The notes under the pieces: model-generated
Database searches by the model: none
Seen by the model: only the letters and a program-made list of their open reading frames with translations
Told to the model about the DNA's origin: nothing
Shown here: in pieces, positions 11,156 through 21,361 of the stretch
Position numbering within the stretch: the stretch's first letter is position 1
Layout: each line of letters begins with the position of its first letter
Assembly (NCBI GenBank): GCA_026120185.1
Contig: JANUWF010001481.1
Span: 186,001-250,000, forward strand
Reading direction: 5' to 3'
DNA from: Voacanga thouarsii
Lineage: Eukaryota; Streptophyta; Magnoliopsida; Gentianales; Apocynaceae
Length of the DNA: 64,000 bases
Position numbers and translations under genes: made by a program

Positions 11156-13725
11156 GAGCAAGGGGGAGGATTTCGGCCAAGAGAGAGAGCAGCAAGAAGA
11201 AAAGAAAAACAGAGAAGTGAGGAAGAGAAAACAAAAGAAAGACTAGAAGAGAGAAAGAGATTTTCGATAGCAAGAGAAAGAAGAGAAGAACAGGCAGCAA
11301 GGAGGAGGAAAGGAAAAGGAAGAAAAGGAGGGAGAGTTATAGCTTGCCTTCATCTTGGAAAGGTAAGAGATCACTTCTCAAAGCTAATAAAATGATACTA
11401 GAAGTTGGAAGCTAGCTGCATATGAATATTGTTGAAGTTAAGTAATGAAAATATGTTGATTTTGTGATGGTTGATTAACCGGTTGGATGAGTGATGAAGT
11501 AGACATGATTTTCAGTTCATTTTAGAGTGATGGTTTGCTAGAATTTGAACATGAATAATCCTAAGCCTGTCCTAGACTAGCTAGAAAGGATTTGGATCAG
11601 GTGATGTGGGTTTGGATGACTAAGAGATCAGAAATAGCAAGAATAATGTAAACTGCCAAAATTTACTGGTTTGATAAGCTTGGAATAATTAATTCATTTG
11701 GATAAAAGAGAAGTGCTGGATAAGAAAACCTATTAGAATACTGATATTGGGATGTTAAATGAAGTATTGAAGTGTTTAAATGAGGTAGGGTATGTTGAAG
11801 AAACTAGGGGAAAAATAAGTTAGGTTCCTAAACTGTAATTCTGAACCACCCAACTCGGAGCAGCAAGTTTAGCTGGAAAACTGAATGAAATGGAGAGAGG
11901 TTTGAATACCCCATGACCTGAAATTGATAGATAAATATCCTAGGAGTATTTAGGAAGTGGTTTCGCCTCATTTGGACCTGAATTGGAAGAGTTATGAACA
12001 AAATACTGGAAAGTGACGAAACTGAACTCCAAACTCGGAACAGTGGAATTAACTGGAAAACTGTACAAAATGGGATGGAGTTTGCATGACTCATGACCTG
12101 GAATTGATAAGGGGATATCTTAGGAATATTATGGAAGTAGCCTCACCCTATTTGAACCTATATTGAATAAATTGTGTGATGAATGGTGGAGGGTGGTAAA
12201 GCTGTAAAACCATAAAACCATCCAAAGCACTAATCCATTTATTTCTTTAAGAAAATTATAGAAACCTTAATCAAACCATTAAGCATTTGAAACCATTGAG
12301 TAATGACAAAGGGATATACCAATGGTGTAGGTGAGTCAAATCAAGAGAACATCTTTTAGGTCTATTCAAGTGCAACTTCGATTTAATATACAAGGTGAGT
12401 CCCTTGATTTTAAAACCACCATTTGCTATGTGTTTTTTTGACAAAGTTTAATGTTTCTCTGATATAAACTATGTCTTCTTGATATGATTGAAGCCTATGA
12501 ATCCAGTCTAATTGATATTTACGAAATGTCTCAATGAGCTTCCTTTATGCTTAAAGACTTTTGAGATGAATGAAATGTTTCAATGAGCTTTCTTTATGCT
12601 TAAAATAAGCTTTCTTTATGCTTAATGGCTTCCGAGATGAGATTTATACAATTTTGCTAGCTCTTGAAAATACCCACTCGGGTGATGCAAAATTTTAGAA
12701 AATGATTGTTGGCCCATAGAATGAGTTGTTTTGAATTCCTTTCGGGGAGAGCAGACTCCTTTCAGAGGAGTATATTGATTATGTGAATCAGTGGTGACGT
12801 TGAGTACTCAGCAAGTGCTTTGACCTTTGTACTAGCCTTTCGTTAGAGATAGATGAACTCAAATAACCTGGTCCAGTTATTAGGCTTATCTTACTCCAAA
12901 CGGGGCGACAAGACAATGGAATTAGCCGTCCCTGGCTAGCCGTTGTGAGCCCGGCAATTGCCTAATGATTGTGATGGTGGGTTGTTCACATGAGACCGAG
13001 TGGGGACACTCTGTGTGTTCAATCCCTTGCCACCTCAATGGTGATTGATGTCAGGATTGGAACCCCTGGCTTATGGTGAAAAGTAAAAGATCCCTAAGTG
13101 CACCGTGAAGTACATTGGTACGCTGCTCACCCTTCTGGCATAACACGGGTGACGTGCTGTAAGGCGCAGTCCCTGACACAAAAGACCGTGTAGCTGAAGG
13201 CGAAGTTCTTTGAACTTTGCACGCGGGTCACACTTCTAGATGGGGAAGAACTCGCATTTCTTGAATTAGGGGCCATGTGTTTAGAAGCCATTATTTTACG
13301 GAAGTACATAATAAATTGAATTTAAATCTGTCAATCATTGCCTTTTTCAGGTTACAAAATTTATTTCAGCAAAGAAAATGAAAACCAACTTTCTCTTCTA
13401 AGTAAAACACTAGCACACACGGGACTCACTGAGTATACCACGCACACGTATGTTTGTTCTTTTTTTTTAGGAGCTGGAGCTGAAGACTAATAACGGTACT
13501 GCCTAGACTTCTTCCCTAGCGCTGGATAGTTAATCTTTTGAAGTGAACATTGTATATGGAACATTGTATATAGACTATGAGGTGGTTTAGCTCATGTATT
13601 TTGGGAACTATGACAATGTATCGATCATGACTCATATGTTACATAAATAAAAAGCATGTTGCCTTTGTTTACTTAAGTTTTGACTTTACCTGCTTACTAT
13701 AAGTTTCATTGTTATAAAGACCCCT

Positions 13726-13746
13726 CGTCTGAGATGTCAGACGGGG
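13726..13746 (+). terminator. Stem near 3' end of solo LTR, possible R/U5 structure
   Basis: CGTCTGA and TCAGACG form a perfect 7-bp stem with a GATG loop, extended by C-rich and G-rich flanks. The block is followed about 55 bp later by the LTR end. A role in 3' end formation is a guess from position; only the stem is seen. Confidence 0.35.
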
Positions 13747-13834
13747 CGATATCCCGCCTGAACCTGGCCTATTACTACAAGGTAAAAATATGGGGTGTTA
13801 CACATCGGCTCCTTATTTTGACAACAACAAAGAT

Positions 13835-13852
13835 TGGCATGCCCAGTGGGAC
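13835..13852 (+). other. G2 putative primer binding site
   Basis: TGGCATGCCCAGTGGGAC begins 5 nt after the 5' LTR ends, the expected place for a minus-strand primer site. It does not match initiator Met or Asp tRNA; I cannot name the tRNA by eye. Position is strong evidence, identity is not. Confidence 0.6.
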
Positions 13853-13869
13853 CAGAGGTCAGTGTTCGC

Positions 13870-15360
13870 ATGCTATTGCGGTCAGGACGATCGATGGCAA
13901 ACAATTTACAGCAGCCACCGGCACTAGAGTCATCCGAGCGACCCTCAGTCCGTGCTCTCCGGGGAGTCTTTGATCCTTCGGTTACAACTACTAGTTGTAC
14001 TCAGGGTACTTCTGTGGAGCAAGAGTGTCAGTCCTCGCCCCCACCACCGGTGTCTCAATCGACGTCCACCTCACTGACTGCCATTCGACATACTATGGAA
14101 CAATGTATTGGCGAGCTCTTACAGGGTCTTATCCCACAATTTGCTACTATTTTTCGACCTCTGCTTCAGAATAAGCTTCAACAATTTGCGCAGAGGTAAA
14201 AAATGCAAACCTTCACTCAGCCATCGGGTTACCCTGCACAAGGGACAAACATGGCACCTACATACCCCATGCCATCGGCTGATGGTGCACCCTCTCATGG
14301 CTCAATGCACCTCCTGCGAAGAGAACTGTCCTTCCCTGCTATCGGGGGGCATCAAGTTCCAGGAATGGTGGCTCAAAACACGTTGCCAGCAGAAATGTTT
14401 CCAGGCATGAGTCCCAGCCTAATGACAGGGTTACCAACGACTTATGAAGTAGCTCCAACCTTTGTTAGGGGAAACATGCCACGTTTTGGGGGACAGCCAA
14501 ATTACTCTGTTCCTTACCCTCCTTTATATCCGGCAATCACAGCGGCTAACCCAGGGCAGGGGATCGGAAGTACTGAGCCTTCCACTGGGTAAGGTCCCTG
14601 ACCTGTCATGCAAAGTCCTTCACCTCAGTTTCAACAGCTGTACTAGCCGGTGGATATGGTAATGAAAACATTCCGATGGCAGTCACAGGATCGGCTCGTA
14701 TACCAAAAACCTTACCCTGAGTGGGTGGATTCCATGGCAGTACTCCCTCGAGGCTACAAGCTGCTGAAGTTCTCAACATTTTCTGGTGAAGATAATAAGT
14801 CCACCATAGAATACATCAGAAGATTCATAGCACAATGTAGTGAGTTGGGAAACAATGAATGGCATAAATTATAACTGTTTTCATTGTGTTTGACAGGAGC
14901 AGCATTCACATGGTATGCCAATCTAGTTCATAATTCTGTATACTCATGGGCTGACATGGAAAGAATGTTTCACCAACGTTTCTTTAAATCGGTACCGGAA
15001 GTTTCCATCGCTGACCTTTTGGCAATAAAACAAAAGGGATCAGAAGATGTTGCGGATTTTATTGAACGTTTCCGGCAAACTAAGTCTAAATGTACAACCC
15101 AGTTGCCTGAAATAGAATGTGTGAGAATTGCTATTAGCAGGATGCATCCGCAGCTCAAAGAACGGCTCATTCTCCAAGACTTCTCAGATTTATCCCGGCT
15201 GTTGTCTCACGCTGTCAGAATAGAAGAGATGATCAAGGAGAAAGAGAAGAGGCGTTTCATCAAATTCTCTCATGGCCAGACAATGATATCCGTCATAGAC
15301 GATACTAATAAGGAAGACGAGGAGCAAGCTATAGAGGTAATGGCAGCAGAGTTGGTATAG
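13870..15360 (+). pseudogene. G2 gag, matrix-capsid part
   Basis: Structural Gag protein. A start at 13870 (MLLRSGRSMANNLQQ) is the first in-frame ATG after the primer site; 13894 is an alternative. One frame runs to 15360 despite in-frame stops at 14197, 14590, 14605, 14644 and 14872. The N-terminal half is rich in Pro, Gln and Met; the Gag domain proper starts at about 14740 (GYKLLKFSTFSGED, IEYIRRFIAQCSEL), with LTGAAFTWYANL and RFRQTKSKCTTQLPE behind it, and an EEMIKEKEKRRF basic stretch near 15230. The stops are TAA, TAG or TGA where CAA, CAG or CGA would keep the frame, so no shift is needed to read through. Confidence 0.88.
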
Positions 15361-16653
15361 GGCGCATCCTATACGTGTCCTCATTTGAAACTCGGTAAGG
15401 GAAAGGAGGAAATTGCCACATCAGGACCTTCCTATTTGTTTGACGTCTCAAAAACTGAACAAATCTTTGACCAATTGGTGGCAAATAAGTAGATTCATCT
15501 GGCTTATGGACACAGGATCCCAAGCCAGGACGAATTGAAAGGAAAAAGGTACTGTAAATGGCATAATTCTTTCTCGCATAGTACTAACAGTTGTATTGTT
15601 TTCAGAAACATCATTTAGAAGGCTATCCAGGATGGAAGATTGAAGTTTGCAGACCAAAAGGATGAGACTTTGGTAGATACAAATCCATTTCCGTTAGCCG
15701 ATGCACATATGCTGCAAACAATGTTTGGGAAGCAGGAAGAGCATATAGGAAACAACAAGCCTGGGGGGATAGGGGAAGCATTCCAGAGATTTGATGGTAA
15801 ACCGTCAGTTTTTACCCGTTTATCTCCTCCCTCTTTTGCAGCACATTTCCATGGCAAAAAGGGGAAATTAACAGTGCAGGTACCCCAAGAGGGAACATTT
15901 CTGCCTGGCCTCTATTCCCGACTATCAAAGTCCAAAAAAAGACGAGAATAGCGGAAGCGGGCACAACAGAGGCGGCTAGTTGATACCAGGGTTGAAGAAC
16001 AATTAGCCCCTGATAATGGCCAAAACATGCTCAGCATCTTGCCATCAAGTTTCCGAGTCACCTCTCGTCAAGAGTCCATGGAAGAGGATTTTTTTGCGGA
16101 AGAAAGAGCTGTAGTGGAGTTGGTTGATGACAAAATTCCCCCAGAGGGGATACTTTTTCCCATTCCGACTGCCCAAAGTGTTAACCATCTCAGGCCCCTG
16201 TACATCAAAGCATATATCAACAGCAAGCCACTTACTCGGATTTTTGTTGATGGTGGAGCTGTCTTAAACGTAATGCCTTTCTCTACCTTGAAGCGGCTGG
16301 GAAAGGATAAGTTGGATTTGTCCCCTACTGATGTATAGATGGTTAATTTCACTGGAGAAGCAACTGCGGCAGAAGGCGTTATCACCTATGAAGTCACAGT
16401 CGGGTCCAAAACCAGTAAAACGGTCTTTTTTATAATTGATACGAAGCCAGCTTATTCCGTTTTATTGGGCAGGGATTGGATTCATGCAAACCGTTGCGTA
16501 CCGTCCACTTTACACCAGATGATGCTGATCTGGGATGGAGAACGAGTAGAGCAAATCCCAACCGATCCTAATCCGTTTTCAGCCAAAATCCACATGAACG
16601 AAGCTCTATTTTATCATCCGACCTTTGATCCAAGCCAATACACACCAAGCTAA
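15361..16653 (+). pseudogene. G2 nucleocapsid and aspartic protease
   Basis: This continues the gag frame. Around 15550-15630 the single knuckle reads YCKWHNSFSHSTNSCIVFRN, the C-x2-H-x-W... variant common in Tat elements, followed by IQDGRLKFADQ. Stops at 15490, 15616 and 15949 break it. The protease domain begins near 16190 (LRPLYIKAYINSKPLTRIFVD) with active site D-G-G in FVDGGAVLNVMPFSTLKRLG, then after a stop at 16336 continues VFFIIDTKPAYSVLLGRDWIH, the second conserved loop. Both catalytic landmarks remain. Ends at 16653. Confidence 0.85.
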
Positions 16654-16655
16654 CG

Positions 16656-18061
16656 ATGGCCCATAACTTTATCACCACTAAGGAACTAAGCGGCCTACGA
16701 CCTGAAGATCCAGAGGTTTGACGAGCTCCTGGCTTCGTTGCTCAAGATCCGTTAATAGAAATAGACATAGGAGAAGCGGGGGAGAACAAAACAGCCAAGG
16801 TGAGTTTACATTTAACTATTGAGCAAAGGGATAAGATAACCTGTCTAATCTGTAGATACAAAGATTGCTTTGCGTGGGACTATCATGAAATGCCAGGTTT
16901 GGACCGAAGCATTGTGGAACATCGCCTACCTGTGAAAGAAGTTTTAATCCCATAAACAACCGGCAAGACGTTTTAATCCTGCATTGCTACCCAGGATCAA
17001 GGAAGAGGTAGAAAGGTTACTTCGATGTAGGTTCATCCGTACGTGCTGATATGTAGAATGGATATCTAACATCGTGCCGGTCATTAAGAAGAACGGTCAA
17101 CTGCGTGTCTGCATAGACTTCAGAAACATGAACTTGGGCACTCCAAAGGATAAGTATGCTATACCAATGGCAGATATGTTAGTAGATTCTACTGCGGGTA
17201 ACCAGTTTTTAAGCTTCATGGATGGTTATTCAGGGTATAACCAGATATTCATAGCTGAAGAGGATACACACAAAACGGCGTTCCGTTGCCCGGATCTATC
17301 GGCTTATTTGAATGGGTGGTTATGCCATTTGGTTTGAAGAACGCTGGGGCCACCTTTCAATGGGCCATGAACCTGATCTTCCACGACCTTATCGGCAGCA
17401 CCATGGAGGTCTACATAGACGACTTGGTCATAAAATCCCCCATGTTCCTACAACACTTAGTTGATTTGGAGCAAGCATTCCTCCGTGTGCCTTTGGAGTT
17501 ACGGCTGAAAATTTCCTTGGGTTTTTAGTACACCAAAGGGGGATTGAGATAGATCAGAATAAGGCCCGGGATATTCTACAAGCAAGACCGCCTCAGACGA
17601 AGAAAGAGCTACAAAGTTTCTTGGGGAAGATCAATTTTCTACAGCGTTTTTTGGCAAACACTGCAGGTAAACAGGAGGTATTTTCTTCTCTGTTACGATT
17701 AAAGTTATCTCAAGAATTTATCTGGCAGCCTGAGCATCAGGTAGCGTTTTATCAAATAAAGACATCCACCAGTGTTAGCTCCTCCACATAACCAGTCTCC
17801 TATGAAGTAATATATCTCAGCTGCGGAAGGATCTATCGGCAGTTTATTGGCTCAGGATGACCAACGAGGGATAGAAAGAGCAGTATACTACCTTAGTCGG
17901 AATCTATCGGATACGGAGACCAGGTACACCCCTATTGAAAAGATATGTTTATGTCTCCACTATGCATGCACAAAGTTGGAGCATTACTTGTTATTTAGGG
18001 AAGTACATATCCTATGTAAGATAGATTTAATCAAACTCTTGTTGAGTCGCCCTTTACTAAA
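16656..18061 (+). pseudogene. G2 reverse transcriptase and RNase H
   Basis: The linker before RT keeps CFAWDYHEMPGLDRSIVEH (about 16870). A frameshift near 16950 leads to RRFNPALLPRIKEEVERLL, then a stop at 17047. RT motifs: VPVIKKNGQLRVCIDFRNMN, FMDGYSGYNQI, EWVVMPFGLKNAGATFQ and catalytic YIDD at 17412-17423, with a frameshift near 17290 between the second and third. RNase H follows at about 17830-18060 (SIGSLLAQDDQ, YYLSRNLSDTETRYTPIEK). A short deletion or shift near 17770 spoils its start. Synthesis of element cDNA would be its role; it cannot be made from this copy. Confidence 0.88.
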
Positions 18062-18097
18062 TGGGCGGTCAAATTATATGCTTTTTCTCTAACTTAT

Positions 18098-18520
18098 GTG
18101 CCACTGAGGGCTGTAAAAGGACAGGCTATTGCAGATTTTTTAGCCGAACATCCTTCTCTGGAGATACCACAAATGGATGGAAACAAGCCGCAGAGGTACG
18201 TTTCTTTAAAGCCATGGGTTTTACAATTTGATGGTTCAAATACCCAACAGAAGGCTGGTATTGGTCTGGTTATTGAATCTCTGAATGGACAGCAGGGTAA
18301 GATCCACTTTGAGTTAAAGAGGGGGACAACTAATAATCAGGCAGAATATGGCACCCTTTTGTTAGGATTACGGATTCTGAAAGCATTGGAAGCTCGAGTA
18401 GTCAGAATTGTAGGGGATTCTCAAGTGGTTATCCGACAAGTATTAGGAAATTATAAATGTTCTAACCCGTTTCTGTCGGATAGGTTACAAGAGGTAAAGG
18501 GGCTCCTTCATTATTTCTAG
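18098..18520 (+). pseudogene. G2 second (archaeal-type) RNase H domain
   Basis: A second RNase H fold sits between the first RNase H and integrase: WVLQFDGSNTQQKAGIGLVI, then NNQAEYGTLLLGL and VRIVGDSQVVIRQVLGNY. The D-G-S, E in QAEYG and G-D-S residues fit the D-E-D catalytic set. Such a duplicated RNase H before integrase is a hallmark of the Tat lineage (extra domain acquired in addition to the ancestral one). The 141-codon frame here is uninterrupted. Confidence 0.87.
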
Positions 18521-19906
18521 GAGGTCATTCTAGCCCATGTTCCTAGATCAAAATATCAAAGTGCTAATGATTTAGCTCAGTTGGCAGGTTTTAGGAAAGC
18601 AGTGATGTGCTAACAGATAGCGGAGACAGAGTATCAGGAGGATTGGCGACAGGAGATTGTCACTTATTTAAGAAACCCGATTGGATAAGAGTCTCGCGAA
18701 GTGAAACGAAAGGCCCTCAGTTTTACATTGATAGGCAATGATTTGTTCCGGTAGAGTCACACTGGAGTTCTTTTAAAGTGTCTCTCCAAGGAAAAAGCCT
18801 TGCGGGCTATAGCAGAGGTGCACGAAGGCTTATGTGGAGAACATCAAGCAGGCCCAAAACTGAAATGGACGCTTCAACGTCATGGTTTCTTTTGGCCATC
18901 AATGACTATAGATTGTAATGCTTATGCGGTTAGCTGTAAAGCTTGTCAAAAGCATGGCCCTTTATTGCACACTCCTTCCACGGAATTGCATCCGATCATT
19001 AAGCCATGGCCTTTCCGTGGATGGGCCCTGGACATCATCGGAAAAATTTATCCACCTTCAGTAAAAAGGGACACATTTATATTGGTGGCAACGGATTACT
19101 TCACCAAGTGGGTAGAGGTGCAACCATTGATCAAAGTGACACAAACAACGGTCATCAACTTTCTCCAACAAAATATTCTATTCCGTTTTCGAATCCTAGA
19201 GACAATAACAACGAATCAAGGAACGGTGTTTACAGGGGACTAGGTACGTAATTTCCTAACACAGTTTAAAGTTAAGTTGCTTCACTCTTCTCCTTATTAT
19301 GCACAGGCCAACGGACAAGCAGAGCCAACGAACAAAACCTTAATCGGCATGATCCGCAAGGCAGTAGAAGACAATCTAAGAAGATGGCACGAGACGTTAC
19401 AGGAAGTGTTATGGGCCCATCAGAATGCCGCTAAAACTGCTACTGGCTTTACTCCATTTAGACTAACTTACGGGCAGGATGCTGTGTTACCTGTTGAGAT
19501 ATCATTGCAATCAGCCCAGATAACCTACCAGCATGGTCTAACGACTGAAGATTATCAGACAGCTTTGGCCCTAAGCTTAGACCAAGCTGAGATGGACCGT
19601 TGGGTTGCCCTGGAGAATATAAAACAACACAAGGAGAAGGTAGTAAGGGCGTACAATCAGAAAGTTCGTGAAAGAAGTTTTCAAGAAGAAGACATGGTAT
19701 GGAAGACTATTCTACCCATTGCACCAAAAGATCCGAAGTACGGCAAGTGGTCCACGTCCTGGGAAGGCCCATTCTTAGTAATGCAAGTTTTTTATGGAGG
19801 AACTTACCGCCTAATGACACCCGATGGAAAGGAAGCAGGTAAAGCAATTAACGGTAAGTTCTTGAAACGGTACTATCCAGCATTCTGGGAAGGGACTAGA
19901 GAGTAA
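18521..19906 (+). pseudogene. G2 integrase
   Basis: The integrase core is readable from 18800: HRCC-like region (GEHQAGPKLKWTL...HGFFWPSM, CKACQKHG), WALDIIGKI with the first catalytic Asp near 19034, then TTNQGTVFTGD where the second catalytic Asp (usually TDQGT) is Asn, codon AAT at 19214-19216. A stop at 19241 follows. The third catalytic residue, Glu in NGQAEPTNK, is present near 19322. The C-terminus is complete to 19906 (KWSTSWEGPFLV, INGKFLKRYYPAFWEG). The D-to-N change alone would abolish strand transfer; a G-to-A transition explains it. Confidence 0.9.
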
Positions 19907-20241
19907 AAAAAAAAAAAGAAAGAAAGAAAGAGAGGAAATCTTCTTGAGCAGAAAATTTTGTTATGATATATTGAACTGATCACAAGAGGCCGACCAAATA
20001 GCCGTAAATGTCATTACAAAAGAAATCAGCTATCATCAGAAGGGGCGTTAGGCAACAACATTGGCTGATAAGGAACAATCGCTAGCCGATTAGGGTCTTC
20101 TGATTTGGCGGACGCTTGGCTAGCCATCTTGGTGGTTTCCGTTGACTGCGGATCAGGAACTGGGAGCTTTGGTCCAGCCATCTTAACCACAGTTTCTGTT
20201 CCTCCTTCGAGGGGCAGGGTAACCTCGTCAGTGCATATCTT

Positions 20242-21162
20242 TTAAACCCCTGTTTTGGCCGTCAAAATGGCAGTTTCTTCAGTTTTAGTTCCGAAATGAT
20301 CTGCTTCGTCAGTAGTCGAAGGGTGTAGAGCCTTGTTCAGTTCGGCCACAAAGCGGTTCCACCCAGACTTCATCTCATTCAGTAGAACGGTTGAGTTTGA
20401 TAGTTCAGCTTCAAGCAATTGCTCTTCTGCCTCCAGCATTAGCCGTTCGTCATTATGCTTGAGAAGGGAGTCGTCAATGGCTTTAACTGTTTCCTGGAGT
20501 CCTTTCTCTGATTCAAGCTGCTGCTCCAAGGCCTTTTTCTCAGAGGCAAGTTCTTCTTGGAGTTCTGATAATTGATTTTTGAGCCGTTCAATCTTCCCTA
20601 TTCCCTCTGCAATATCAGGTCGCAGAAGTGTAAGATGACCCATGGATTCCCGGCGATCTTTCTCTGCATATGTTGCATTTTCTTGATACAGTTTTAGAAG
20701 CTCTAACTGGTCATGAGCTTCATCTCGACGGTGCTGCGTGTCAAAGAAGAAGTGACCAGTGAAGCGCATTTGCCCCAGGCACCCAATTGCCAAGTCCCGA
20801 AGCATAGGGGGCATGTCTGGGTTGGCTGATTGTACAATCCGTAGAAGGGCATGACTCACATTATCAAAGGTGGACCTCTCAGCAGGTAAGGAAGCCTCAA
20901 TGAGGCCATCAAGAAAGTCCAGTGCCGAGGCCAACGTCAGCATCGGCAGGGGAGTAGTAGCTTCTCCAGTTCCCTGGTTGGGGGGAGGCAGAGTTGTTTC
21001 AATGACATCGGCCACTGGTGGTTTTTCAGCCTTTGGCAGAACAGAGGATGGACTTTTTGGAGTCGGTAGCTCAACTGACGGAAGGTTTACCACTGGTGGG
21101 GAAGTCGACACGTTAGCCGCTAGAAGAGGAGCCGTAGCCTCCACTGCCGGGGTATCTGTCAT
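20242..21162 (-). CDS. Intact 3' exon of the antisense gene, coiled-coil protein part
   Basis: An uninterrupted 306-codon frame, the longest intact open frame of G2. The first third is Pro/Thr/Val/Leu-rich and low in complexity; residues about 85-150 are leucine-rich; from about 185 to 290 there is a heptad-rich coiled coil (IERLKNQLSELQEELASEKK and on). The ATG at 21162 is in frame with the upstream exon end once the intron 21277-21361 is removed, so it is likely internal rather than the true start. It ends with TAA at 20242, 335 bp from the end of pol, which is transcribed toward it. Confidence 0.7.
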   Translation of the reverse strand: MTDTPAVEATAPLLAANVSTSPPVVNLPSVELPTPKSPSSVLPKAEKPPVADVIETTLPPPNQGTGEATTPLPMLTLASALDFLDGLIEASLPAERSTFDNVSHALLRIVQSANPDMPPMLRDLAIGCLGQMRFTGHFFFDTQHRRDEAHDQLELLKLYQENATYAEKDRRESMGHLTLLRPDIAEGIGKIERLKNQLSELQEELASEKKALEQQLESEKGLQETVKAIDDSLLKHNDERLMLEAEEQLLEAELSNSTVLLNEMKSGWNRFVAELNKALHPSTTDEADHFGTKTEETAILTAKTGV

Positions 21163-21276
21163 CGGGGGAACAGTTCTTTCAGCTGCCCTTTCGGCTAAAT
21201 ATTGGAGCGGAATGTCTTCCTTCGAGTCAGAAGAAGTGTCGATGATAACGGGATGACCTATCCCTTGTTTGAGCTT

Positions 21277-21361
21277 CTGCAGAAAAGGTTGTGCTGATAA
21301 TTGGATAAAAATTAAACATTAGTGAAGCCGAGAAAAAAAAAAAGAATTGACAGAAGTAAAC
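21277..21361 (-). other. Predicted intron in antisense gene
   Basis: On the minus strand the donor AAG|GTTTAC (GT at 21361-21360) and acceptor TTTTCTGCAG|AAG (AG at 21278-21277) bound an 85-nt A/T-rich stretch that holds a frame-breaking sequence. Removing it joins ...PTPPISK to KLKQGIGHPVIIDTSSDSKE in phase 0, in the same frame as the coiled-coil exon. Length and base composition fit plant introns. Confidence 0.65.

Larger units (their letters stand above)
10495..13802 (+). repeat. Solo LTR, 3.3 kb, nested in G2 5' LTR
   Basis: Starts TGTAATAACCCG, ends GGGGTGTTACA, with a perfect 5-bp TSD CATCG (10490-10494 and 13803-13807). There is no coding capacity, PBS or second LTR, so it is best read as a solo LTR left by recombination between the LTRs of a long-LTR Gypsy element (the TGTAACACCC...TTACA termini and 3-4 kb length resemble Tekay/Del elements; that naming is inference). 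Near the right end is a stem, CGTCTGA (13726-13732) with TCAGACG (13737-13743), flanked by TTATAAAGACCC and GGGGCGATAT; the same block occurs at the end of the other long solo LTRs in the window. Confidence 0.9.
9816..13829 (+). repeat. G2 5' LTR, split by a solo LTR
   Basis: Starts TGTTGACGTCAACTTTGC and ends CAACAACA, matching the 3' LTR at 23335-24038. The continuous parts are 9816-10494 and 13808-13829; the gap is a complete solo LTR bounded by the duplicated target CATCG. The 3' LTR has the uninterrupted site, which proves the insertion. Confidence 0.95.

Noticed and set aside
14970..15170. Minus frames within G2 gag
   Set aside because: Shadows of the gag frame with no family signature.
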